DNA of 64,000 nucleotides from Tilletia caries (taxonomy: Eukaryota; Basidiomycota; Exobasidiomycetes; Tilletiales; Tilletiaceae), in the NCBI GenBank assembly GCA_032718865.1, contig JALUTQ010000030.1, positions 868,001 through 932,000 on the forward strand, read 5' to 3'. The notes below the pieces were generated by a model. That model made no database searches, was not told the origin of the DNA, and saw nothing but the letters and a program-made list of their open reading frames with translations. Positions 1 through 10,279 of this stretch are shown here, piece after piece. Within the stretch, counting starts at the first letter, position 1; every line of letters starts with the position of its first letter. The position numbers and the translations under genes are program-made.

Positions 1-9
1 TGATCAGAA

Positions 10-687
10 TCAGGTCCACGCCTCAAACTTTCGTTCTCTGAACATTTGGTTACGCACCTTCATACTCATTGCAAGTTGGTATCGGTCCTCCAGCAAGTCT
101 CTCGCGTCAGGTCCGAGCTCAAATCGATCTGCCCATCTCTGCAGCGTCGGGGGCAAAGGTTCCCGATACTCCGGGCGAGCTTCGTCTGAATTAGACCGCT
201 TCCGTTTGTCGCCACGCGCTCCAGCATTGTCCAACGACTCATCGCGGTAATCATCGAAGTCGTCATCGAGGTCGTCAAAGTTGTCATCGTTGTTGTCGAG
301 AAAAGAGAGGTCGTTAATGGCAGGCAATGATCCCCTGGCCCTTGCTGCTGGATTAGCACGTCGTCCCTGACCCGACAGAGGAAGTTCATCGTCCTCATCT
401 TCCTCGACGTCGTTGTCATCATCCTTGCTAGCATCTTCGTCAACATCAACATCAACATCTTTGTCATCGGCGTTGCGCTTGTCGACGTCGTCTCCATTAT
501 CGTTTTCGATGTCGATCCCGAGGTTATCGCGGCTGCGGGCGTCCCTATCTGCGTTTGAGGATTGCGGTGCAAGAGCGTTCCGTGTACCAGAGCCCAATGG
601 CGTGCGCGTAGAAGCGTTCGCGTGTCGTGGCGTACTGAACAACGTGATGGAGGGAACCGCAGCTGCTTGAATCTTGCGCCTGCTCAT
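10..687 (-). CDS. Acidic uncharacterised protein (225 aa)
   Basis: I do not recognise a function. The frame is open from ATG at 687 to TGA at 10-12. The protein starts MSRRK, has a basic Ser/Thr/Pro N-terminus, then a long Asp/Glu-rich stretch (about residues 90-180, runs such as DVDVDVDED and DDLDDDFDD), a short basic cluster (DKRKRS, a possible nuclear signal), and a helical C-terminal segment of about 45 residues beginning LPPTLQRWADRFELG. The C-terminal segment loosely recalls the SAM-like tail of the cargo proteins at 10280 and 46828, which also start MSRR; this resemblance is by eye only. It is divergent from the decayed gene at 1055, and the pair may belong to one repetitive unit. An upstream GTG extends the frame, but ATG is the likelier eukaryotic start. 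An additional intron cannot be excluded. Confidence 0.5.
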   Translation of the reverse strand: MSRRKIQAAAVPSITLFSTPRHANASTRTPLGSGTRNALAPQSSNADRDARSRDNLGIDIENDNGDDVDKRNADDKDVDVDVDEDASKDDDNDVEEDEDDELPLSGQGRRANPAARARGSLPAINDLSFLDNNDDNFDDLDDDFDDYRDESLDNAGARGDKRKRSNSDEARPEYREPLPPTLQRWADRFELGPDARDLLEDRYQLAMSMKVRNQMFRERKFEAWT

Positions 688-815
688 GTTGCGATGGCAA
701 TGAATGGAGACAAGCAGGAACTGTGAGTGGAAGAGAAGTGGTGGTTGGGTTGTGGAAAGGGAACGAAACGTCGCGTCGCTCTTGACGTTTTCGACTCCGT
801 GCAACGTGATTATGA

Positions 816-972
816 ACGCGTCCACAAACGCGTCCACCAGGGTCCTTTTTCCAGCACATTCTGCGACGCGTCAACACGTGCTGTCTGGCAACGCTGGTTC
901 GATATGCAGCGTCTCATTTCGTGACGCGTCGTTCGTCACGTCCACGTTGCTCTGCGTGAGCTGTGAACGCGT
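816..972. promoter_or_regulatory. Cluster of five ACGCGT (MCB/MluI-type) boxes in a divergent promoter
   Basis: ACGCGT occurs at 816-821, 828-833, 866-871, 924-929 and 967-972, between the start of the acidic ORF (687) and the start of the multi-exon gene (1055). This hexamer is the binding site of the fungal MBF (Mbp1-Swi6/Res) G1/S transcription factor. Five copies in 157 bp is far above the chance rate of about one per 4 kb. Cell-cycle regulation is an inference from motif density. Confidence 0.55.
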
Positions 973-1054
973 GCGTTGCGTCGAGCATCCGAGTTGACTT
1001 GGTCACTCAGCTTCTGCAGCCGCCATATCAACCCGCAACGAGGTCCAGACCAGA

Positions 1055-4000
1055 ATGCCTGCATATCGAAAGACAAGAGACGAGGTGCAAGTGACACTTG
1101 GTCGAGGTATGGATCATTACTGTGCCCCTGAACTGTCTTCGTGCGCTGACTGTTGTTGCATTATTCATCGTCTCGTGCAGGTTTCCAGGTTTTGGAAGGG
1201 GAATCGCTTCAGATCGTGTGCTTGGTCTGCGATCCAGAAGGACGACGACCGTTCGCATCGAAGCATCACCTGCGGCATACTTCAAGCGCTAGACACCAGA
1301 GTAACCGTACGGTGCGTATACTTGTGAATTCAGACCACTGCCTTAATCTTGCGATCACTGATGAGCACACTTGTGATTCTCTACGATCTGCATGCAGCTG
1401 GAGAACGATGAGCACAACGTTTTCTTCGACTCAGGGGAAGATCATCTGCTGCCTGTCGACCCAGATGACCATGCAAAGGAGAGCTTTTTCCGACGCATGA
1501 ACCAGGATGACCAGATGGCAGCCCTGACGGAGGAGGCACAAGGATTGCAGGCGGAAGATGACGCTTTCATCTCAAACCTGAGTAAGGATAATGATGCTGC
1601 AGCGCATAGTCGCTACAGCGAGGAAGCGTTCCCTTTTTCTGTCGAAAGAGGCAAGTATTCCCCCCTCCTGGTCTTCTACTTGCTCACGATTCTATATTTT
1701 TGCTGACAGTCAATTATAACAGACGTTCATCGCACTGTCTTTGAAGAATTCTCCTCAGCACGTCCTATCAGAACAGTCGTTGAGCTTAGCGCTAGACGTT
1801 GCTGAAGCACTGGACGCACGCGGGACACCCTCCGCATACGCGTGTTCGCAGTCAATGAAGAGGGTGCGAGCGGAGGTTTGCCCACCGCTTCACAAACATA
1901 CGACGTCGGATGGCAAGATCTTCTTCTCTAGCAGTATTCGAGACAAACTAACTCAGGTGAGCCGTGAGCGGATAGCGTGTCCTTATAAGCAAACATGCAG
2001 CGAGAAAGGAGGATCCATTCATTGAGATCCACTCTCGTTTCCTTTAGGACTTCTCCAACCCTTTGATCCGCCGCCAAATGACGCTTCTTCCCTCCCGGAA
2101 ATCCTTGGTACGAGAGGTCTACGAGGCTAATGAAATGGCCTTTCAGACCGACACGCGCAAGACACCACCGTGCTATCGCAGTGACGGAATGATCTTCACC
2201 GACGAAGTCGTTCGGATCGCTGATGGACGCTTGCTACGACCTTTCACATTCTTCACTGACGAGCAAGGCAGAGAACGAGGCGAAGGGTGGGCCGTGATTA
2301 CACGTGGGGATCATTTCGAGGTTCATATGGGCAACGCTCGATTTGTGTTTGATCCCGAAGAAGTCGACGTACGGGAGCTTCGGGAGCTACATAAGATCAA
2401 CGTATGTTAGTATCCGCACTCTTGTTACTGTCTTCTTCGCTTCGTAGTTGTTTACTATCTCTGACAATGTTCTGCGCTGGTGACAGTCGACCAAAACGGA
2501 AACCAGCTACCAAATTTCAATCCTTTACGCGTCAAAGCCGCCGGCCGCATCGTGTACCAGGTTCCCGTCATAGTTTTTCGAGGACGAAACATCCGGGTCC
2601 ACGACAAAGAGGTGGAACGAGCACGTTGCCATCTACTTCTCGAACGCATCATTACCACGCTCTGAACTAGACAAGCGTGCCAACGTCAAACTTCTGTCAG
2701 TCAGCACCAAGGTGGACGCTCACGCTCTCATGGACGTCGTGGTAGATGAGTTGATGTGAGCAGATCCGTTTGTCTTTCGCATGTTTACCCGTTTCTGTGA
2801 TCTGTGTCTCCATCGTATTGATCATGCATGCTCTCCTATGCAGCCGTTCACACAAGGAACCTTTTTCCAGTTTACGACTGCTATTTGCAGGAGGAGGTTC
2901 TCGTCCGGCCGCTTCTCGTCTTCTGCGTCGCGGACAATCCTATGGCGGCCATGCTTTCTGCGTCAATCCGCATGTCGGGTTTATATGCGTGTCGGGTTTG
3001 CAAAGCTGGAGGACCACGGAAAGCAATGCGAGAAGTGACAGGCTTTGCACAATTTCTTCAGGTGAGATGCTCTCAGTCAAAACAAGTCTGCTCCGCTTCG
3101 TTCTTATTCGATAATGATTGACACTACCACTTGTTGCTTTGAGAAGCAAGGAGTGCCAAAACACGGCGCAGACATCATTGAGGAGAATCGGAGACAGATC
3201 AGGGTGGCGGCGAAAGGCATTGCGACCACCCTGTCCAAGCGTCAAACGAAGACAGGAATCAAAGACGTTGTGACGACGCGGTTTTGCACCGAGCTTCTCG
3301 GGCTATCGAAGACTAAATCTGAACGGCACAAGGACGTAGAGGTGAAGGCGCGTCGGAAGGAGGTGTTCGAGGGGAAATGGTACTCACCACTACTGAGACT
3401 GTACGGTGAGTCGGAGGAGCGACTAGCGTGGGCCGTGGGCCGTGGCAACTGAAAACGATGTGACAACGTTTCCTTGCTGAAAGAAGCACACTTCCCTTCA
3501 CACCAGAGCCTATCGGCTTTGACGTCTGCGCCGCTACACCAGTCGAGATTTTGCACACCTTTCAACTCGGTGTGGTCAAGTATCTGTGGAAGTATACGAC
3601 AGATCACATCGGAGGCACTGCGAAAAAACACACGAGAGCGCGACTTCGTAGCTCGACTTCAAGCTGTTCCTCTTACGGGCATCGCGAATGCCAGGAATCT
3701 CCCGGGGAAGTGGCTGGTCGACAATGCTGGAGGACTTATTGGGAAGGATTTGAAGAAGATCGTTCAAGTTGCTTCGATTGCCTTCTACCCCTTGATGAAG
3801 GACGATACCATGTCGTTGGAACTGTGGGTAGCATGGAGTTCGCTAGGTGTCTTGGGGCGGCTGCTGTTTGCGGAGGAGATCACACGAGAGGAGCTCGTGC
3901 AGTACAAAGTGAGTGCTCGATCTTGCAGTTAAATACAAGAGTCTGACACTCGTCAATAACTGTACCTGTTACCCGCGCAGAACGATCTCAAAGCAGCGCT

Positions 4001-5184
4001 TTTTGGTGTTTTTATGCGGCAGCAGCAGTGGTGATTCCTACGAAGATGACCAGCAAGCCGAAATTTCATATCTTGCTACACGTTATCGACAACATCGAGG
4101 CGTACGGACCGGCCAAAGGATTCTCTGCCGAACGTTACGAGTCGTTTAACGCTGCGGTACGCGATGCGTCAATCAAATCGAACCGATCGGCCCCGTCCAA
4201 GGACATTTTGCAGCGCACTATAGATCAAGAGACCATCCGTCACTTAGCATGTGGTGGCAGCTGGTCCAGGGACGGGGTCGTGTGCAAGCCGGATCCCGAC
4301 TTATTTTCAATGATGCCACCCAAACTGAGGCAGCTTTACGGTCTCGAAGCTTCGGACTCCGATCCATCATCATCTCTGAGCCACATCATCACGGAGTCAG
4401 GAGATCGAATCCGACCTGGCGAGTTCTCGACCGTGTGGTACGACCGCGAGGCTGGCACTGGCGATGTTGTGCGTTTGGAACGCATTTTTCGGCTTGAAGA
4501 CAAGCCCGATAATGAAGTTCAAGTGGAAGTAACGCTCATGAAGTGGAACAGGGACGTGCAAGGGCTTTTACCGATCATTTTGGAAGGAGGGGGAACGGGA
4601 GATTAGATCTATCAATGTGAGTTGCCACTTGTCAGCAGAATGCTGATGCGTCCATCTGTGTTCTCGAACATCATCGATCGGTAAGGACGGTAACATCTTC
4701 TCTAATCCCTTTGCGTTTACAGGGTTTCGACCGACTCTTGAATGTGGCACACGACTGCCATCACCATAAGTGTCAGGTTAAAAGTGAGGCACGGTCGGTC
4801 CGAATGGAGCGTGAGGAGACCCAGCACAAAGTTGCTGGCGTGGTTCACGAGGAGGACGGCCAGCAACAATATCTACTCAACCACTGCCTCTTCCGATCCG
4901 CACTTCAGCTCGCGGACATGTATCCAAGACTTGCTGAGCCACCGACAGAGCAAAACATTGCTGAATTGGCCGTGGAGCTGATCACAGGAGAGTCGGCGGA
5001 ACATGCACTCGACGACGATGGAGAAGGTGAACGAGCAGCACCCGGGCGATCTGAACCTGTCCGACGAGCAACCGCTAGCGATATCGACGGCGACTCTGAC
5101 TTGTGGACAGAATCGAGCGACGACGAACATCCTGGAGACAGTAGAGGCGACGAGTCCGACATTGACGTCGAGGACCACTTGTAG
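1055..5184 (+). pseudogene. Decayed multi-exon gene of a repetitive basidiomycete protein family
   Basis: Exons can be followed with GT-AG introns: ATG at 1055, introns near 1106-1182 and 1312-1395, then further exons to a stop near 5184. The translated pieces contain a C2H2-like segment (CLVCDPEG...KHHLRH), a block around 2590-2755 with SGSTTKRWNEHVAIYFSNAS, a CxxC segment (YACRVCKAGG, about 2985-3010), PVEILHTFQLGVVKYLW near 3540-3600 and KPKFHILLHVIDN...ESFNA near 4050-4150. I recognise these as signature blocks of a large multi-copy family seen in Agaricomycetes and usually annotated as hypothetical. A link to transposons is suspected from copy number, not shown here. The frame breaks in a T run near 2573-2577 and in an A run near 3624-3629, each shifting downstream conserved blocks by one base. 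The C-terminus is acidic. I therefore call it a pseudogene or degenerate element gene; homopolymer sequencing errors are the alternative. Confidence 0.5.
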
Positions 5185-5705
5185 CTGTGAGTGTTACCAA
5201 TAATAAGCGAATGATGGGTTAATGATTTGACTTCTGAAACGAGAACGTATCTGATGATGCCAACAGGAACAATAAACAAGGCGCCCCAATGAATCTTCTC
5301 CCGCCTTTCACTTGATCCAAGGGCCAAGGCTTGAAGAGCTCGTGACATTGATTCTGATACATGTGATGATGTTGCCTGCAACTCACATTCACGCAAGACA
5401 TTGACAGAGACACCTGCCTCCTCTGATCTCCCTTATGCGTCTTTCAGCTTTCTCCTTACACACAGTCATCCTCGGACCTCGATCACCGCTCTGGGTCGTA
5501 AAGCATGAAGCACGACGACGTGAGTCAACCCCATTCCCATCTGCCACTGATCTAGGGTCCGACGGTACCCTTCTTCTCCGTTCTGTTCCCGCTCATTCTG
5601 ATCCCCCCTCCGCTTCTGTAATTGATTCCTAATATTCTCCCTCTCTAGAGAAACCAGGTCGGAGACAGAGTGGCAGACTACACTCCTTCGCTCTTTCTTT
5701 TCCGT
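5185..5705. other. Intergenic stretch, nothing recognised
   Basis: No conserved coding block, tRNA or clear repeat is seen. The second half is pyrimidine-rich and could be the leader of the tract that starts at 5706. Confidence 0.4.
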
Positions 5706-7860
5706 ATGTCGGATCCTTTTTCCGGATCATTCTCGTTCACAATGGACTTAGCATACTCCCCATCTTCAGCCGAAGACGCCCGCTTGCGCTTCCCACAGCA
5801 CCCCGATGCTTTCATTGGCCTTAGAGTGAGTCATATGCCCTATACTTAACCGAATCCTCCTCCCGTCGGTATGCTCATCGCGCCTCTGTCATTCACTCAG
5901 CGTCAACACCGTCGCTTCCGATGGATGCAGGCTGCAGCCAGTTTCTCTGGCGAAACGGCATACCCGTTTTTGCGCCCGAGTCAGCCTCTGACCAGACTCT
6001 CTCCTCTTCTCATTCTTGCTATCTGCAGCTCACGCTTCTCTTTCACTGCTTCTTCTCCCCACCTGCAGTCGTTCTCCATCATTTCTTTTCCTCTCCCTCC
6101 CGTCTGCTCCCTCGTCCGCTCGCTCTAGCCGCGCTTGCCTTGAGGTCATCGGGTCCTGCCCCGCACGCTCCACTCCCGGGACTGTGAGTCATATGCTGTT
6201 TTTCCCGTCGCTGACTCGACTAGCTTGGTTATCTAACCCTCAGCTCATACACCAGGCACATAGCATCAGCAAAAATGGCCGCACGATTCCAGCAGATCCA
6301 ACTGGTATGATTTTTCTCGCACCAGGCGCCATCATAGTCGAGCTGTCACTGACCTCTTCTCTCCCTTTACACGGACTCACAACAACAGTTCGACAAGGAG
6401 GGAGGATTGGGCGTCGGAGAGACACGCGCGACAGCGGCTTCGAAAGAAGGAAAGAGCGGGAGTGCTGGCTCTGGACCGCGGTCGTTGAAGTGGACTGAGG
6501 AATCAGGAAAGCCTAATCAATCCAGTCCTTCCTACCGATGGGTTCTTCTGGCTCATTGTCAAGCCTTAAGTGGAGTCATGACCCTTCTTTCTTTCTAGCT
6601 TGCTGCCTGCTCTATCATTCAATTTCCTTCGCTCATCGCTGACCGCGTCTCTTTCCCTCCCTTCTTCCTCCTCTCTTTCCCTTTCCCTCGTTTACCGCCA
6701 GCCACCAAATCCAGAACTAATTCCGACGCAATAGCCGACTTCGCTCATCCGTCAACTCCATCTCATTGCCATCGTGATCGCCAGCATGGGACCTCTGCTT
6801 TTTGTAAGCTTGCATTATATGCATTATGCACTCTCGACTTGGAACGAGACTGATTGTCCTATATTCCCCTTCAGTACTCGTCAAATGGTTTCGAAGTACT
6901 GTGAGCAGATGCAATGCCGCTTCGAGTCAGATATTTTTGCCCAGATATTTTTGCTGAACTTACCCATTTCCCAACCTTCAGTCGCGTTCTTGCTCAGCGC
7001 CAGGTCCAGCGGCGTGGGCTTGAGCCTCATCGGCGCCAATTGACTTATTCTGTAAATTCTCTTGGCTCTGCCATTTCGCTATCCATTTTGCTACATCTTC
7101 TTGAGCACTCTTTGCTGACAACAATGTATGAACATCCATCTCCTATCAGGCTTGACAGCGACTGGAACCTTCCAGTGAGGGACAGTCGATGACCAGAATT
7201 GTGAGCAATACGAATGTCCATAAGAGGAGGACCACCCACTGATCAAATCTTTCCTTTGCACAGCACCGTGACGGGCAGAAGGTGCTTCATCTACCGCATG
7301 CTCACCTAAGGCACGGTGAGTAGTCGCGAGAGATGGAGTTTCCCGAATACGGTTGCTGATGACCTTGTGTGCAACAGATGGACGAGAATATCTTCTTGAG
7401 ACAGCTCAGCAAGATCGGCTTTGGTGATGCTTTGATGGTGAGCAGTCCAACTCAAGCGCTGTGACTCACACCTGAACGCGACTGATTGACATTTGACTGA
7501 GCAACAAGAGGGGGGGCCTACAATGCCACGAAGAAGGACTCTGATTTCTTCTCCGTCAAAGACGTAAGTCGCCGCAATGCCTTTGGCCGACTGGGCACAA
7601 TCTGTCTCTACTTCCTGGCTGACATGCCCTGTTCTCCGTTCTTCAGCTGCAAGACATCTTCCGAATTCACACCGATTGCCCGCAAGTCGTGCTCGGTGCG
7701 GCTGCAGCGGGAACGGCGAACTGCCTAAGTCTGGTCGAGCTGGCCGTGGTTCCGGAGGCGGGCGATACCACTTCTGGCCCGTCGCCTCGTTCCTCCAGCT
7801 GGACATCGGAACGGCTGCTGCCCCTGGCCCCTGGAATCGCCCAAGATACTCATAGACGGT
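5706..7860 (+). other. Intron-rich gene-like tract, model unresolved
   Basis: A 40-codon exon-like stretch (5706-5825, starting MSDPFSGSFSF and ending FIGLR) is followed by a textbook donor GTGAGT. Further exon-like pieces flanked by donors and acceptors follow: an ATG piece MAARFQQIQL at about 6274-6303 joined over a GTATGA...ACAG intron to FDKEGGLGVGETRA; MDENIFLRQLSKIGFG near 7378-7437; AYNATKKDSDFFSVKD ending at 7563 before GTAAGT; and LQDIFRIHTDCPQVV from about 7647. The string GTGAGTCATATG occurs at two positions (5826 and 6186), so local duplication is possible. No domain is recognised. It may be one gene of many small exons, two genes, or remains of one. I give it only as a region with coding signs. 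Confidence 0.25.
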
Positions 7861-8362
7861 GTATCATTTCCAGCATAGCAACATGATCCATCAAGCAATT
7901 TCTGACGCTTTTGGAGCTTGGACAGCAATGGGATTGGGAATGTACTGTCATGATTGTCAATTGTGTAGTGTGAATTGTGATGCGGTCAGGATCGTCGCAG
8001 GATGCCTCAGCCCTGACGATATCAGACGAAGTCCTGAGGAGTGTCGCTCATACTCGTGACCCACGATTGAGTACGAGAGAGACCACGATGACCGCCAGAA
8101 CCCCTCCACGATCATCCTACGAGCTCGCAGCTGCGATTCCCCTGAGCTTTTCGTGGACACTTGGCAGTGTATACGCTCGCGTCCCTGCATTCCTTCCAAG
8201 TTTGGACCTCACCTCGTTCCGCCCAAACCTCGATCTGAAGGGACACGGGCAGCGGGCCGAACAAGGGATCCGCCGATCCGCGGAAACGTCATGGCCCATT
8301 CCCGACTCACAGAAGACCTGGAAAAGGGGTCTTGAGTCAGACTCAGGCACAGCTGTTCCCTT
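7861..8362. other. Intergenic stretch, nothing recognised
   Basis: This spacer between the unresolved tract and the MITE at 8365 shows no conserved frame or repeat that I could identify. Confidence 0.4.
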
Positions 8363-8364
8363 TA

Positions 8365-9268
8365 CAGTCAAACAGGAAATGGTTGACCGTGGTTGACCAT
8401 CGTAATTTCCAACAACGCCCTCCGATTTATTTCGCGAAGGCCAAATCTAATTTTGCGGTGACTCCCGTGTGGTCACCAGACCAACCACATTTGCGACAGA
8501 CGCTGTGTTTGCCTTCACTTGCGCGTGACATGATACTTTTTCTCAACGACCGCACCACCGCTAGGTACCCAGCGTACCCAGTGAGGACGAGAGAGTACCT
8601 GATTCGATGGAGAGAGTATGGGAATCATACAGGAAAAAGAGAGCTGAGTTGAGCGAGTGGCAAGGGCAGAGAGAGGGAAAGGGAAATGGGACAAAATGGA
8701 AGTGAAACGGTGACAGGACAGACAGGGAACGGCAAGAGGAAAAGAAAAGACAGAAGCAATTGCACCACAACTGTAGCACACAGTGCCATCAAACACCAGA
8801 CAGACCTTGGGGAAATGCTCAGCATGCGCATTATCAGCTACCATGCTGCTACTACCAAGTTGAATCGCACAAAATGGTGAAGAACTCGTTGAGTTTTGTT
8901 GCTGTTGGTGGTACGCAGCAACGGTTACTTCAGGGAGTTTCCTCCTCTTTCCATCCACAGCTTGACCGTAAACACCTCACACCATCACAACTGCTTCAAA
9001 CACCTCGAAACTCGGCAGAGATGGTATCCTGGACATTCGCTAGCATTCCGTAAAATCTTGTGCGATGTCTATCATTCGGAAATTCAAGCATGATGATACA
9101 GTCTGTTGATGTCAGGGCCAATTGATAGAGGGTCTCATCAATTGATCATGGTCTCTGTAGCAAAATCGGAAGGTCTGCCTCATTTTCATTGCGTCGCGTT
9201 TTCGAAAAGAAACTTTGAAGCTTCAAATCTTTTTTTGGGTCTACGGTCAACCATTTCCTGTTTGACTG
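8365..9268. mobile_element. MITE copy C, TA-flanked, 26-bp inverted ends (904 bp)
   Basis: The ends are perfect inverted repeats of 26 bp beginning CAGTCAAACAGGAAATGG, flanked by TA on both sides (8363-8364 and 9269-9270). This is the signature of a Tc1/mariner-superfamily insertion. No transposase is present. A second copy lies inverted at 29370-30129. Both copies keep a short frame on the same relative strand, starting MSRASEGKHSVCRKCGW, which may be a relic. The right-hand TA is also the target of the Tc1-type element starting at 9271, so the two elements abut exactly. Confidence 0.85.
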
Positions 9269-9472
9269 TACAGTCGCTCCAGAAAGTTTTGACGCGGCCA
9301 AAATTTAAAGAGGAGCGCTGCGGAGAAAAAAGTTCCGGCTGAATTTTGCGAGAAAAACGTAATGAGCCAGGCTTACATAATGGGTTAGGGTGTGCCCCGT
9401 GCGCGGGGTCAAGTGCCCAAGGGTCGTGCATGATGTATATATAGTGGTGTTGTTCCAGTTGCTTCGAAGACA

Positions 9473-9553
9473 TGGCGAAAACTATGCATCGAACAGTGGT
9501 CGAAACAAACGTCTTGTGTTGCAACGTCCGCGGTTCGAACCCTGGTTTTGCCA
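9473..9553 (+). other. tRNA-like sequence with B-box inside copy A
   Basis: A 7-bp acceptor-like stem (TGGCGAA pairing with TTTGCCA, one G-U) encloses 81 nt that contain a perfect B-box, GGTTCGAAC at 9532-9540. The D- and anticodon arms do not fold convincingly and I find no good A-box, so this is at most a tRNA relic or an internal Pol III promoter half. The same sequence is in copy B at 38380-38460. Confidence 0.3.
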
Positions 9554-10079
9554 ATCTTTGCAATCTCTGTAATTTTCCTTGTCTGTCAACTTTTGCTGTG
9601 AGCGTGTGAAGGACTGAGGAGCACAGCTTGGGCACAGCTCAGTGCGATTGGATTGGGCAGTGTCACCAGGCCGGGTTAGAGTCCGATGTCTCTGGATTGT
9701 CAGCGAGTCCTGCCTTCAGGGTTGTTAGTGACTGTCAGCGCGTTCCAGGCTTCAGGCATTGGGCGAGTATTGCGAATGGGGGGTTGTATGTTGTAGGGTT
9801 GCCCACCCCTGCATCACTACTGTGCTCGATGCTCTAAGACCTCAGCAGAGGTTCTGCCAGCATCTGCCAACTCCAGGAAACAATACACCTGTGTCGAATA
9901 CGTGATGCTGTCCATTTCCACCTTGTCAAGTACCTTTGCCGTCATAGTGACAACAGGGAATTGTTGTTAATGCCACATTGCCACCTGCTGATACCACGTG
10001 GATCGGCACAAAGAAACAGAAAATTGCGGTTCATCCCACGTGTGTATGGCACGTGTTTTTCGAGATACGGCCGCACAGA

Positions 10080-10099
10080 ACGCGTGTCGAACTACGCGT
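10080..10099. promoter_or_regulatory. Two ACGCGT boxes upstream of cargo gene A
   Basis: ACGCGT lies at 10080-10085 and 10094-10099, 14 bp apart and about 180-200 bp before the cargo ATG, followed by a related CGCGTC. In copy B the same two boxes are at 46003-46008 and 46642-46647, driven apart by a MITE. MBF-type regulation is inferred. Confidence 0.4.
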
Positions 10100-10279
10100 C
10101 TTTCGCGTCTCCTCTCATCCACTCGACCACTCCCTTCTCAGTTATCATCCACTCCTTTCGTCCCCACGCACGTCTCTGATCTCTCACCTCTCAACAGCTG
10201 GCAGCTGCAGCGCCAGAGATCCATTTCCGGACAAGCTGCGAGTTCTTGCCAGTGCTGACTGCTGAGTACAGCTACAGCT

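Noticed and set aside
8515..8958. A 147-codon minus-strand frame in MITE C
   Set aside because: It is partly conserved in MITE D only because the DNA is; the starts differ, there is no domain, and it is pyrimidine-biased.
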